Source: Spirosoma telluris
Lineage (GTDB): Bacteria; Bacteroidota; Bacteroidia; Cytophagales; Spirosomataceae
Length of the DNA stretch: 64,000 nt
Reading direction: 5' to 3'
Assembly (NCBI GenBank): GCA_003259005.1
Contig: QLII01000001.1
Location: 6,563,001-6,627,000, forward strand
In this document: positions 26,397-35,225 of the stretch, piece after piece
How positions within the stretch are numbered: the first letter of the stretch is position 1
How the letters are laid out: each line of letters starts with the position of its first letter
The notes under the pieces: generated by a model
Database searches by the model: none
Seen by the model: the letters and a program-made list of their open reading frames with translations, nothing else
Told to the model about the DNA's origin: nothing
Translations under genes and position numbers: made by a program

Positions 26397-28049
26397 TTAC
26401 TTGGTTAATTGCTGGCTTTGTGCCTGAATGAGTCGTTGAAGTTTAGGGACATCGATGTCCTGCAGGGCTTTCTTGTCGTCGATGGCCAGGCAAGCAGCCA
26501 GCGCAGCCGACTGGGCCAGTACCATAAAGACGGGTTCCATTCGAATGGAGCCATAGGCAATATGGCTGGCCGATAAACAAACCGGCACTAACAGGTTTTG
26601 AACACTCCCTTTCCGGGGAATAATAGCCCGGTAACTAACTGGGTAAGGGGGAAAACCACCTACCTGCACATCGCCCTCGTTCCGAACCATCGGCATACCG
26701 TTACGGTCATGAACGATGAGTCGCTGGCAATTGTGTGAATCCATTGTGTAAGCGGCCATGCCAACCGCATCCGGCACAATGAGTTTACCTTCGCAATTCG
26801 CCTGGGTCATTACATAGTCGCCAACGAGCCGACGGCCTTCGCGAATGTAAAGCTGGGGCGAAAAATGATTATTGTCCAGATATTCGTCTTTGGGGTAGCC
26901 CCACTGAAGCATTTCATTCCGCAGGTGCTTTGGCATGCGTGGATCGTGCCCAATGAAATAAAAGAGGCCCTTTGTATACTGTTCGTGTTCGCGAATGATC
27001 TGATCGCGTCGGGCGTAGTTCGCATCGGGATAATCGTAATTGGCCCCGATCATGTCGGTTGAGAACCCACCGCAGTTGTTGATGTCGGTTTTATGATTGG
27101 GCATCATCACAAAGTGCATCAGGTTCCAGGTTAGTTCCTTCGGCATCTTTTGGGCAATTTGCCTTAGCAGTAATTCGTATTTGGTGGAATCGTATCCATC
27201 CGGACGGGTAATCGCAATGCGATTGGCTGGCTCATCCGTCAGGCACAGGCGGAAGTTATAGGCTTGTACAGTTCGGTCGGCAGTGCCGTTCGGAGCTAGT
27301 GATGCCGGGCCGATGCCCCAAACCAAACCACTTTCGGGCTTGCCGGGTTGGTTGTATGGGTCTACCCCATCGGGGAATTGATGTTTATCCCGAAATTGCA
27401 CGCCATTGAGGGGTTCATTATACTGGCTGGCGGCTTCCCGCCCAACCGTATAGGCTACACCTGCTTTGGCCATCAGGTCGCCTTCGTAGGAGCAATCAAT
27501 AAACTGTTTAGCCTCAATCGTTTGGGTTAATAGCCTGGTTGAACGGTTCGTTTGTGGATCTTTCGTATACCACTGTGCCTGAACCCGTTCAAGCTTAATC
27601 CACTTAATTTTGTTGGATGCGACTTCGGCAGATGTGATCCTGTGTGCATACAAAGGTAATATGCCCGCTTCCTTCAGGTACTGCTTAAAAATTGTTTCGG
27701 CAACGTGTGGTTCAAAGGTCCACTGTTCTTGTTTGCCATAATGCTTACCCACCCGCCGATAAAAATCTCTGGACAGACCCGTGATAGCCTGCTTGTTTCC
27801 AATGTCGGTTGCACCTAAGCCGCCTGATGACATACCTCCGAGGTGAAGCCCCGGTTCAATCAATACAACCGATTTGCCGGCTTTTTTTGCCGAATAGGCC
27901 GCAATGACACCTGCGGATGTGCCGCCATACACACACACATCTACAACGCGTACCGGTTGCCCGTACAAGCGGGAAGATAATTGTGATAACAGGAAGACCC
28001 CCGCAAAAATGTACCGACTGATCGACGAAGAGAAAATAAATCCGTTCAT
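26397..28049 (-). CDS. FAD-dependent oxidoreductase (FAD_oxidored family), secreted
   Basis: Signal-peptide-like N-terminus, then the dinucleotide site VCVYGGTSAGVIAAYSAKKA and LIEPGLHLGGMSSGGLGATD. The rest follows the FAD_oxidored family found in polysaccharide-degrading Bacteroidota and Planctomycetes: EPHVAETIFKQYLKEA, FIDCSYEGDLMAKAGVAYTVGRE, and HDPRMPKHLRNEMLQWGYPKDE. 550 residues. The substrate is unknown; such proteins are often placed with carbohydrate catabolism. Operon with the SDR downstream and the HAD phosphatase upstream (18-base gap). Confidence 0.85.
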   Translation of the reverse strand: MNGFIFSSSISRYIFAGVFLLSQLSSRLYGQPVRVVDVCVYGGTSAGVIAAYSAKKAGKSVVLIEPGLHLGGMSSGGLGATDIGNKQAITGLSRDFYRRVGKHYGKQEQWTFEPHVAETIFKQYLKEAGILPLYAHRITSAEVASNKIKWIKLERVQAQWYTKDPQTNRSTRLLTQTIEAKQFIDCSYEGDLMAKAGVAYTVGREAASQYNEPLNGVQFRDKHQFPDGVDPYNQPGKPESGLVWGIGPASLAPNGTADRTVQAYNFRLCLTDEPANRIAITRPDGYDSTKYELLLRQIAQKMPKELTWNLMHFVMMPNHKTDINNCGGFSTDMIGANYDYPDANYARRDQIIREHEQYTKGLFYFIGHDPRMPKHLRNEMLQWGYPKDEYLDNNHFSPQLYIREGRRLVGDYVMTQANCEGKLIVPDAVGMAAYTMDSHNCQRLIVHDRNGMPMVRNEGDVQVGGFPPYPVSYRAIIPRKGSVQNLLVPVCLSASHIAYGSIRMEPVFMVLAQSAALAACLAIDDKKALQDIDVPKLQRLIQAQSQQLTK

Positions 28050-28067
28050 AGGGAGTTCAGTGACAGT

Positions 28068-28757
28068 CTACAAAATCGCCATTAACTCTTTCCAGTGTCT
28101 GATATCGTAAGTAGGCTTGTCATCAACGACCTTGCCTTGCGGATTGTAAAATACGGTGTCTAAACCAACGCTTTTTGCCCCTAAAATATCGGCCTCGTAA
28201 TTATCGCCGATCATCAGACTGTCTTTTGCCGTTGTGCCGCTGATCTCCATCGCGTACTGAAATACAAGTGAGTCTGGCTTTTTGGCATTGGCATTCTCGC
28301 TGGTAACGACGTTTGTAAAATAATGGGCAATTGCGGAGCTGTTCATCTTGGTGGCCTGAATGTCAGCAAAGCCATTTGTAATGATATGCATGGTATAACG
28401 TCCTGCCAGATAATCCAGAATCTCACGCGCCGATTCCAGCAAATGAGACTTGTATGGGAGTAACTTCAGGTATTCGGCATTAAGATCAGCCTGAACCGCC
28501 GACTCATCGATACCTAGTGCCCGGAAAACCATCGGAAACCGATGCTGCCGGATGTAGCTATGCTCAATTAGGTTCTTATCGTAGTCGGCCCACAATTGGT
28601 GGTTTATAGCAATGAAGTGCCGACTAAATTCCTCCGCCGATGCAATACCTGCCTCCGTCAGCCGGAATGTGTCGAATAACTCAGCAATACACTCCGCTGA
28701 GTTTCGATCAAAATCCCATAAGGTGTGGTCGAGGTCAAAAAAGAGGTGTTTGTACAT
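28068..28757 (-). CDS. yjjG: HAD family nucleotidase YjjG
   Basis: Haloacid-dehalogenase fold phosphatase. Motif I FFDLDHTLWDFDRNS (nucleophile and acid-base Asp), motif II HIITNG, motif III KKPDSLVF and motif IV MIGDNYEADILGAKSVGLDT. The WDFDRNS and the long cap match YjjG, which hydrolyses nucleoside 5'-monophosphates and helps clear non-canonical pyrimidine nucleotides. 229 residues. Confidence 0.9.
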   Translation of the reverse strand: MYKHLFFDLDHTLWDFDRNSAECIAELFDTFRLTEAGIASAEEFSRHFIAINHQLWADYDKNLIEHSYIRQHRFPMVFRALGIDESAVQADLNAEYLKLLPYKSHLLESAREILDYLAGRYTMHIITNGFADIQATKMNSSAIAHYFTNVVTSENANAKKPDSLVFQYAMEISGTTAKDSLMIGDNYEADILGAKSVGLDTVFYNPQGKVVDDKPTYDIRHWKELMAIL

Positions 28758-28764
28758 AAAATTG

Positions 28765-28843
28765 AGTCGCTAGTCGTTAGCCAATAGTAGTATGGGTAGA
28801 TAGCTCCAGGACTCATACTACTATTAACTGACGACTAGCGACT
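28765..28843. repeat. Long intergenic inverted repeat
   Basis: Two 30-base arms (28765-28794 and 28814-28843) beginning AGTCGCTAGTCGT and ending AATAGTAGTATG pair with only three mismatches around a 19-base loop. It fills the 91-base gap between the 2Fe-2S gene and yjjG. It shares words with the repeat upstream of rpsL. Confidence 0.8.
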
Positions 28844-28848
28844 ATTGA

Positions 28849-29154
28849 CTAAAAGTCCAACGTAAGCCGTTCTACTGGCTGATTATTCACGAGATGGCTA
28901 TCTACGATTTCGTTGACGTCGGAAAGCTGAACGTTGCCATAATAGGTTCCTTCCGGATAAACGACCAGCGTAGGGCCAAATGCACAGGCATCGAGGCAAC
29001 CCGTTCGCTGTGCCCGCATTTCTTTTAACAAACCACGCTCAGCGAGAGCAGCCTTGAAGGCATCGACCAATTCGTTGCCATGTGCTTCGCCACAGGATTT
29101 TTTTGGGGCGGCTTTCTGATTAGTACAAATGAAAACGTGCTTTTTATATTTCAT
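28849..29154 (-). CDS. (2Fe-2S) ferredoxin domain protein, thioredoxin-like fold
   Basis: About 101 residues: HVFICTNQKAAPKKSCGEAHG supplies the first two Cys and RTGCLDACAFGPTLVVYPEG the last two, the pattern of thioredoxin-like 2Fe-2S ferredoxins. An electron carrier or Fe-S donor; partner unknown. ATG 29154 (MKYKKHVFIC) is chosen because the frame further upstream has no conserved content. Confidence 0.88.
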   Translation of the reverse strand: MKYKKHVFICTNQKAAPKKSCGEAHGNELVDAFKAALAERGLLKEMRAQRTGCLDACAFGPTLVVYPEGTYYGNVQLSDVNEIVDSHLVNNQPVERLTLDF

Positions 29155-29407
29155 ATAGCTAGTTGAATTCGATCTCAAAGGTACGAATGAACCTGATGCC
29201 AGCCTCATATTCTTCATCACAACCAACGCCAGAAGAAGTGTATGCTGTGCCAGAGAAAAATTAATTAAACTTCGAGGCTAACATTTTGTTATTGGGTAGA
29301 TACATTGGCTGCTTGGTTATTAGTAAACTGCTGACTATGTGAAAAGTAGGGGTGGCGCTGGCGTCAACTCAGCGTAAAGGAAATCGTTATACTCATTGTA
29401 CCATACT

Positions 29408-29950
29408 ATGAATCGCCCTCCTGTTTCATTTCTGGAGCCAGAATTAGTAAGCAGCCTGAAGGCCAATAATCAGCTTGCGTTTGCGAAACTGTATGATCAA
29501 TATGCCGCCTTGTTGCTGGGTGTTATCACGAAAATTGTTCCGGACAAAACAGAAGCAATCGAGTTACTGGAAAAAACCTTTACAACAATCCGGTTGCAAC
29601 TGGATCAGTTTCGGTTCGCTAAACAGCCTCTGTTCCTTTGGTTGTTAAAAATTGCCCGATCTACAGCTTTTGAGGCACTTAAAGAGCGTCAACGAATAAA
29701 GACACTTCCTTTTCAACTAACAGAAACCGGGAAAGTAATTAGTCCAATATGGCAAAAGGACGTTTCTACTTCCTCAGCAGAGAGCCGTACCGATTCGATT
29801 AATTCCCAGCAGAAAGCATTTCTCGATTCTATTCTCTTTAAAAATTGCACACCTGAGGAGGCTGCTGCTTCAGCAGGCATTCCGGCTGAACTGGCCCGCC
29901 AGCAATTGCGGATCGTTGTTCAGCAATTACGTGCAACTACCAGGGTGTAA
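29408..29950 (+). CDS. RNA polymerase sigma-70 family (ECF-like) factor
   Basis: 180 residues. Region 2-like LKANNQLAFAKLYDQYAALLLGVI and FLWLLKIARSTAFEALKERQ; region 4-like FLDSILFKNCTPEEAAASAGIPAELARQQLR. The region 4 helix-turn-helix is less canonical than in typical ECF factors and no anti-sigma gene is adjacent, although the next gene is a membrane protein on the other strand. ATG 29408 is preferred over an upstream TTG. Confidence 0.7.
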   Translation: MNRPPVSFLEPELVSSLKANNQLAFAKLYDQYAALLLGVITKIVPDKTEAIELLEKTFTTIRLQLDQFRFAKQPLFLWLLKIARSTAFEALKERQRIKTLPFQLTETGKVISPIWQKDVSTSSAESRTDSINSQQKAFLDSILFKNCTPEEAAASAGIPAELARQQLRIVVQQLRATTRV

Positions 29951-29968
29951 TTGCCTATGCTAGGGGAC

Positions 29969-30670
29969 TCATTGATGGTCTACTTGAACTACGCTATGTA
30001 AAGCACGCCAAGCCTCGAGTAGTTTCTCATTAATTTGCTGCCAATCTGCTTCAGTAGCTCCACCGGGATGGTGGCGTACATCGTCACACAAGTGCATTGC
30101 ATCAGCACGGAAGCGCCCATAGGTAGTAAATGATGTGGCGGGTTGATTATAGAGAGCGGCCGACGTTTGTACCAACGCATTTGCCAGATCGGTATAAGAA
30201 TATCTTTCCCGCTGGCGGTGAACAATCCACCATTCCAACTCTAAATCAGCTACTTTCGATACATCGAATGATTCAGTGCTGAGTTCCTTAATTGATTCAT
30301 AGTATGATCTTAGATCGGGAATAGTATGCTGGTAATCGGCTCGCGAACGACCTTTTTTAAAATCGAAAGCAGCTTTAGACGCCTGAAAACCTAGTTTAAA
30401 TGATCGCCAGAACGGCGCGTGGAATTGCTGGCGTAGACCCTTAGCCAGTTGCCAAAACAGGAGAACCGGCTTTTTTTCATAATATGACCTCCACATAGCT
30501 GTTTCCAACTGCGCTACTTCCTTCGGGTCGAATTGACGGAGGCTGTTCTTGCGAGGTACATACAAATCCACGATAATCCAGATTAGTAAAACCAGTAAGG
30601 CAGCCCACCCGAACCAACTGCTCAGTTTAGACCGGCGAATAGACGAGGGTTTTGGCGTAAAGGTTTCCAT
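29969..30670 (-). CDS. Hypothetical single-pass membrane protein
   Basis: 233 residues from ATG 30670 (METFTPKPSS). One membrane segment near residues 20-40 (WFGWAALLVLLIWIIVDLYV), then a long soluble region with many Trp, Arg and Lys (MWRSYYEKKPVLLFWQLAKG, FWRSFKLGFQASKAAFDFKK, WWIVHRQRERYSYTDLANAL). The last part may resemble a four-helix bundle. No family recognised. It converges with the sigma-like gene with an 18-base gap. Confidence 0.65.
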   Translation of the reverse strand: METFTPKPSSIRRSKLSSWFGWAALLVLLIWIIVDLYVPRKNSLRQFDPKEVAQLETAMWRSYYEKKPVLLFWQLAKGLRQQFHAPFWRSFKLGFQASKAAFDFKKGRSRADYQHTIPDLRSYYESIKELSTESFDVSKVADLELEWWIVHRQRERYSYTDLANALVQTSAALYNQPATSFTTYGRFRADAMHLCDDVRHHPGGATEADWQQINEKLLEAWRALHSVVQVDHQ

Positions 30671-30835
30671 TGAATGAACTAATCCGTTTGGGAATATATA
30701 CCCGATTGAGCAGCCATTTGGTTTTAACGTAAAAGAAATTCCCATCAGACTGGCTCACAGTCAGCCCGATGGGAATACCGTAATCAATTGGATCAGTAGG
30801 CTTTAATTATTTGCCCTATTAAGAATTAGGCAACT

Positions 30836-30910
30836 TTAGATTCTGTGATTTTATCGTGCTGAAAAGCAGTAGCTTGACGCAATAGAACCCAGAGGATCAA
30901 GAGAATCTAA
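30836..30910. repeat. Degenerate copy of the GATTCT repeat family
   Basis: TTAGATTCT at 30836-30844 and AGAATCTAA at 30902-30910 pair, and the interior (TATCGTGCTGAAAAGCAGTAG, in two pieces, then CTTGACGCAATAGAACCC) is clearly homologous to the interior of the repeat at 34304-34388. It lies in the 253-base gap between the Gfo/Idh/MocA stop and the hypothetical membrane gene start. Confidence 0.7.
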
Positions 30911-30923
30911 TTTGCTTGATCAC

Positions 30924-32378
30924 TTATTGCTTAGCCACTGTCTTTGTCGAAGCCACTGATGCTTTCTTCTTCGAGGCAGATGAGGTCGATGGATTCTTCT
31001 GCGTCATCGTGACAGGGTCCCAATACACGACCTTCTGCTCGAAGTAACTCTCGTTAGAGGCCAGTACCGGAGCGGCCGCCCGGAACCCAAAGACGGGGTC
31101 TTCGACGGTTCCCTGGCTGCCTTTGCGCACATTCTCGAAAAAGTTGCCGAAATGCTTGGCGTGCGCATCGTCGTCTTTCGGGGCTTCAAATTTTACTTCT
31201 TTTACCGGCTCTGCCTTACGAGTTTCGGGCGGGTATTTGGCGTCGTACTGCTTCACGAATTCCTGCTGAACCGGCTCAGTGAACGTAAAGAAACTGTCGT
31301 AATTGCCATAGCCTGGTGCTAGGGGTAGTTTCTTTTTGGTCATGATCAGGTTATCTTCCGAAAACTCGATCTGACCTTCGTTACCAATGATGCGCGTTAC
31401 GTTACTGATTTTGCCCGCGTTGGCAAAATTTACGCGCAATACCATCTGAAACGCTTCGTGCTTGTCGGTTTTTGGATAGTCCATCAGGCTCGTCATCACA
31501 TCGGGCACATCGCGACCTTCTTTCCAGTAAGCGAGGTTTCCGGAAGAGAAAATTCGCGTTGGCCCCAGGGTGTTCGTTACAAAGTGAACGCCCGTAATGA
31601 GGTGAATGAATAAGTCGCCCGCAACCCCCGTACCATAGTCGCGGTAATTGCGCCAGCGGAAAAACCGGTTCGCGTCGAAGGGGCGCTTGGGGGCGTCGCC
31701 CAGGAATCGATCCCAGTCTACCGTTTGAGGAGAGGCATCGGGTGGAACCGAATAATTCCACGCACCAATGGCATTGAAGCGGTCGTTGTTGGATTCGATG
31801 TAGTTGATGGCACCAATGTCACCCGCTTCGACCAGCCGTTTGGCTTCCTGAAACGCAGCACTGCTGATACGCTGGCTACCCACCTGCATGGTTTTGCCAG
31901 ATTTTTTCCAGGCGTCAATGACTGCTTTGCCTTCGTTCAGGTGTTGCACCATGGGCTTCTCACAGTAGACGTGTTTACCGGCTTTGAGGGCTGCAATGGT
32001 TATATGATCGTGCCAGTGGTCGGGGGTAACAACGAGTACGGCATCGATATCCGGGCGGGCCAGGATTTCGCGGTAATCGCGGGTGGTGAAGAGATCTTTG
32101 TCTTTCCCGAAAGCAGTTTTCGCGTGCTCAAGGCGACCCGTATACAGATCGGCTACCGCCACCAGTTCTACATCTGGATTGCGCAGGGCTGCCATCGTAT
32201 CGTAGTTTCCCTGAATACCCATGCCAATGGTAGCAAAGCGGATTTTATCGTTTGGGCTTACCTTCATCAAATTTGGAATGTAGGCCGGAAAACCGAATGG
32301 TTTGGCAAGGCCCTCGGTAGCAACGAGCGCCGAAGCTGCCGAGAGGCTTTTTATGAACGTGCGTCTGTTGGCTTGCAT
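30924..32378 (-). CDS. Gfo/Idh/MocA family oxidoreductase with Tat-like signal
   Basis: MQANRRTFIKSLSAASALVA is a Tat-type leader (RRTFIK). Rossmann site FATIGMGIQGNYDTMAALRN, VAVADLY, VTPDHWHDHITIAALKAGKH, and the EKP motif VYCEKPM that starts the C-terminal substrate domain. Exported NAD(P)-dependent sugar or inositol oxidoreductase, or glycosidase of the GH109-like kind; the reaction cannot be told from sequence. 484 residues from ATG 32378; the longer upstream frame enters an inverted repeat. The C-terminus has a Ser/Lys-rich tail. Confidence 0.88.
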   Translation of the reverse strand: MQANRRTFIKSLSAASALVATEGLAKPFGFPAYIPNLMKVSPNDKIRFATIGMGIQGNYDTMAALRNPDVELVAVADLYTGRLEHAKTAFGKDKDLFTTRDYREILARPDIDAVLVVTPDHWHDHITIAALKAGKHVYCEKPMVQHLNEGKAVIDAWKKSGKTMQVGSQRISSAAFQEAKRLVEAGDIGAINYIESNNDRFNAIGAWNYSVPPDASPQTVDWDRFLGDAPKRPFDANRFFRWRNYRDYGTGVAGDLFIHLITGVHFVTNTLGPTRIFSSGNLAYWKEGRDVPDVMTSLMDYPKTDKHEAFQMVLRVNFANAGKISNVTRIIGNEGQIEFSEDNLIMTKKKLPLAPGYGNYDSFFTFTEPVQQEFVKQYDAKYPPETRKAEPVKEVKFEAPKDDDAHAKHFGNFFENVRKGSQGTVEDPVFGFRAAAPVLASNESYFEQKVVYWDPVTMTQKNPSTSSASKKKASVASTKTVAKQ

Positions 32379-32451
32379 AGAGATGCGGGTTTTCGAGTAT
32401 GCCGAATAAAGCGAGTTTTCGGTATGATTTACCCTTATCTCGGTTAGCTTT

Positions 32452-32517
32452 GATTCTATTGATCCTGTAGATTCTATTGCGTGACAGGTCAATAGAATCT
32501 ACAGGATCAATAGAATC
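32452..32517. repeat. Perfect 28-bp inverted repeat, GATTCT family
   Basis: The arms at 32452-32479 (GATTCTATTGATCCTGTAGA...) and 32490-32517 are perfectly complementary over 28 bases with a 10-base loop. It lies upstream of the Gfo/Idh/MocA gene and downstream of the next secreted-protein gene, both on the minus strand. Confidence 0.85.
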
Positions 32518-32535
32518 CAAAGAATCAGGTCAGCC

Positions 32536-32877
32536 CTATTTTCTGTCAAGCCGCACAGACACCCATTGGCGGTCGGTAGGAATTTGATGGGTGGCGTTCC
32601 AGACAAATAGAGCTTGTTCCAGCGCCACGTTTAATTGCTCTTTGGTTTGTCGGCGGGCAATGTTCAGACTGCGATCCACGGTTTCTTCATAGATCATCTT
32701 TTGCTCGTTCGTATAAAAACGCACGGTGCTTTTCTTGCTTTTGGGAGCTGTTTCAACGACCCAGAAACCATCTTTAGCAACGGGTTGCTCTTTTTTGGTT
32801 TGCGCCTGCGTGGCGAATGAAACGGTAGTGAACAGGAGGGCTGCAAAGGCAAGACGGAGTTGTGAACTAGTGTTCAT
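32536..32877 (-). CDS. Small secreted hypothetical protein
   Basis: 113 residues: signal peptide with the AFAALLFTTVSFATQAQ core, then a charged domain (KDGFWVVETAPKSKKSTVRF, YEETVDRSLNIARRQTKEQL). No family recognised. Probably periplasmic. The ATG start is clear. Confidence 0.65.
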   Translation of the reverse strand: MNTSSQLRLAFAALLFTTVSFATQAQTKKEQPVAKDGFWVVETAPKSKKSTVRFYTNEQKMIYEETVDRSLNIARRQTKEQLNVALEQALFVWNATHQIPTDRQWVSVRLDRK

Positions 32878-33120
32878 TGGTTTACGTGTTTACTGGTAGT
32901 CGATAACTGAGTCAAAAGTAGAAACATGCTCAATAGCCCGCTTCGATTTTCGCCCGATGCCCGACGTTCGACACTATACGTCATTCTCCTGTCGACCAAT
33001 GTCATTTTGGGCAAAACAAGGTTATTCGGCGACCGTAGCCAGTCGTCTGTCGACAATTGGATTAACCCATAGGCGAAACCACTCCGTTTGTCTATCTTCG
33101 ACTGTATAATCGGTTGACTT

Positions 33121-34279
33121 ATGCAACGTCTGAATCAGGAATTTGTCTTCTCAAACCAACCACGCCAGCGGCTGGCACGGCATGGATTATTCTGGTTGGC
33201 ATGGGGCCTGTTCTTTACGCTCACCTATGGGTTTTTGCCTGCTAATTATCTGATTCATGAAGGAGTAGCCTGGCCGCTGGCTTTTCTGAAAGGATTCCTG
33301 ATATCGGGCATTGACTCGGTACTGTTTATGCCTGCTCACATGTTTCTGACCTATTGCCTGCTCTATTGGGTCATACCTCAGTATTTGATGAAAGGTCGGT
33401 ATGGATGGGCATTCATTAACACCATTTTTCTGATCATTGCCACCTCGTTTCTGTCGGCAGTGCTAGCCGAATTTATTGTTTATCCCGTTCGGATGGCGGT
33501 ACATGGGCGGTACTCGGGAATACCTTCTTTTTTGCCATGATGGCGGGTATGCGCGGGGCTACGACCATTGGCGGTTTTGCTGCAGCGATTAAACTGGTGA
33601 AAATCTGGTATCTGAAACAGCAGGCATACGAACAAATCGACAAGGAAAAGCTACAGGCCGAATTGCAACTGCTTAAGTCGCAGGTGCATCCGCATTTTCT
33701 GTTCAATACGTTGAATAACCTATACGCACTTACGCTCCATAAATCCGATCATTCGCCAGCTGTGGTTCTGAAACTGTCGGAGTTGCTGAGTTACATGCTC
33801 TACGAATGCAATGCGTCGGAGGTGCCGCTTCAGAAAGAGATTGCGTTTATGCGTAACTACATTGGGTTGGAACAACTTCGTTACGGCGATCGGCTGGATA
33901 TGTCAGTTACTATTTCGGGCGATTACCCAACTAAACTAATTGCCCCCTTGTTACTGGTGCCTTTTCTGGAAAATGCGTTTAAACATGGAACCAGCGAACA
34001 ACTCGAACAGGCCTGGATGCACATCGACCTATCTGTTCAGGGAAATCAACTGAAATTTAAAGTTATAAACAGCCGGGAACCGAGTGCTCACAAGGATACG
34101 TACATTGGGGGATCGGTTTGCAGAATGTGCAGAAACGATTGAAACTATTATACCCTGACCGTCATGAGTTACGAATTGTGGCCGAAGAGGAAACATTTAG
34201 GATTGCCCTGACACTCGAATTAGTAACCACCCTGGCTACCGATTTTCAGCCCGTTAAACAACTCGCCGAAACTGCCTGA
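33121..34279 (+). CDS. LytS-type sensor histidine kinase (two frameshifts in the record)
   Basis: Membrane kinase of the His_kinase/LytS class. Four membrane segments lie in the first ~150 residues; the phosphoacceptor box QVHPHFLFNTLNNLYAL and the ATP-site box PFLENAFKHGTSE are intact. Two breaks are each repaired by one G: at 33516-33518 (giving YSGNTFFFAMMAG) and at 34107-34111 (giving YIGGIGLQNVQKRLKLLYP, the G box). Repaired length 386 residues. It pairs with the LytTR regulator 136 bases downstream; the signal is unknown. Confidence 0.9.
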
Positions 34280-34303
34280 TCCGTTATAAGTAATTCGGCA
34301 ACT

Positions 34304-34388
34304 TTAGATTCTATTGATTCTCTGGATTCTATCGTACTGAAAATCAGTAGTTTGACGCAATAGGACTCAGAGAATCAATAGAATCTAA
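34304..34388. repeat. GATTCT-family inverted repeat inside a two-component operon
   Basis: The 21-base arms 34304-34324 (TTAGATTCTATTGATTCTCT...) and 34368-34388 are perfectly complementary. A second short match GGAATCTAAAGTT pairs with AACTTTAGATTCT around the left arm. The interior GTACTGAAAATCAGTAGTTT is shared with the copy at 30836-30910. It occupies the kinase/regulator gap. Confidence 0.85.
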
Positions 34389-34415
34389 GGAATCTAAAGT
34401 TACCTAGTTACCGCT

Positions 34416-35165
34416 ATGTCTTCAATTCGTTGCCTGCTTGTTGATGATGAACCCCCTGCGCTGGCCGTTATTGAGTCGCACATCAACATGATTGATGGGC
34501 TGGAAATTGTAGGTAGATGCCACAACGCCATCCAGGCATTTGGTGTGTTGCAGACCACACCCGTTGATCTGATGTTTTTAGACATTAAAATGCCGAAACT
34601 TCTGGGCACCGATTTCGTGCGTAGTCTTCGTCAGCCGCCAAAAATCATTTTTACAACCGCCTATCGCGATTATGCACTGGATGGTTTCGAACTGGACGTA
34701 GTCGATTACCTGCTCAAACCGATTTCATTCGAGCGATTTCTCAGGGCCGTCTCCAAAGTGATGCGTTCCGAAAACACACTCGCCAACGTCGGGCAACCCG
34801 AAGCCTTGCCTAGCCAATCTGTTGAGAAACAATCGGTCACGCTATCTGAGAATACGTTTCTATATTTTAGGGCCGACCGCAAGATGGTAAAGGTGTTTAT
34901 CCACGACATTCTGTACGTAGAAAGCCTGAAAGATTACGTCAAGATCATTACAACCTCAGCTAAGCCTCTGGTTGTTAAGCAGAGTATTAGCTCGCTGGAA
35001 GAGATGCTGCCTGAGGCCGGTTTTCTGCGAATTCACCGCTCGTTTGTTGTCGCTGTCGATAAAATTACGGCTTACACACCCAACCATGTCGATGTGGCCG
35101 GTCAGGAATTGCCCATTGGTCGATTGTATCACAAAGAAGTGGGAAAGGTTCTGAAGATGGAGTAG
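34416..35165 (+). CDS. LytTR family response regulator
   Basis: 249 residues. Receiver domain: CLLVDDEPPALAVIE (acidic pair), LMFLDIKMPKLLG (phospho-acceptor Asp), FTTAYRDYALDGF and DYLLKPISFERFL (Lys). DNA-binding LytTR domain: FYFRADRKMVKVFIHDILYVESLKDYVKI-like start and RIHRSFVVAVDKI. It acts with the upstream LytS kinase; no target genes can be named. Confidence 0.93.
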   Translation: MSSIRCLLVDDEPPALAVIESHINMIDGLEIVGRCHNAIQAFGVLQTTPVDLMFLDIKMPKLLGTDFVRSLRQPPKIIFTTAYRDYALDGFELDVVDYLLKPISFERFLRAVSKVMRSENTLANVGQPEALPSQSVEKQSVTLSENTFLYFRADRKMVKVFIHDILYVESLKDYVKIITTSAKPLVVKQSISSLEEMLPEAGFLRIHRSFVVAVDKITAYTPNHVDVAGQELPIGRLYHKEVGKVLKME

Positions 35166-35225
35166 GGTAGACAAACGAGTTCCTGACAAGCTTGACCAGG
35201 AACTCGTTACTATGCATAAAGAGCC

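Noticed and set aside
30738..30776. Imperfect inverted repeat ATTCCCATC...GATGGGAAT near a gene start
   Set aside because: It has several mismatches in the middle and no copy elsewhere in the window, so I did not list it as a feature.
31725..32447. Plus-strand open frame of 240 codons opposite the Gfo/Idh/MocA gene
   Set aside because: Antisense to a conserved Rossmann domain and it runs into an inverted repeat.
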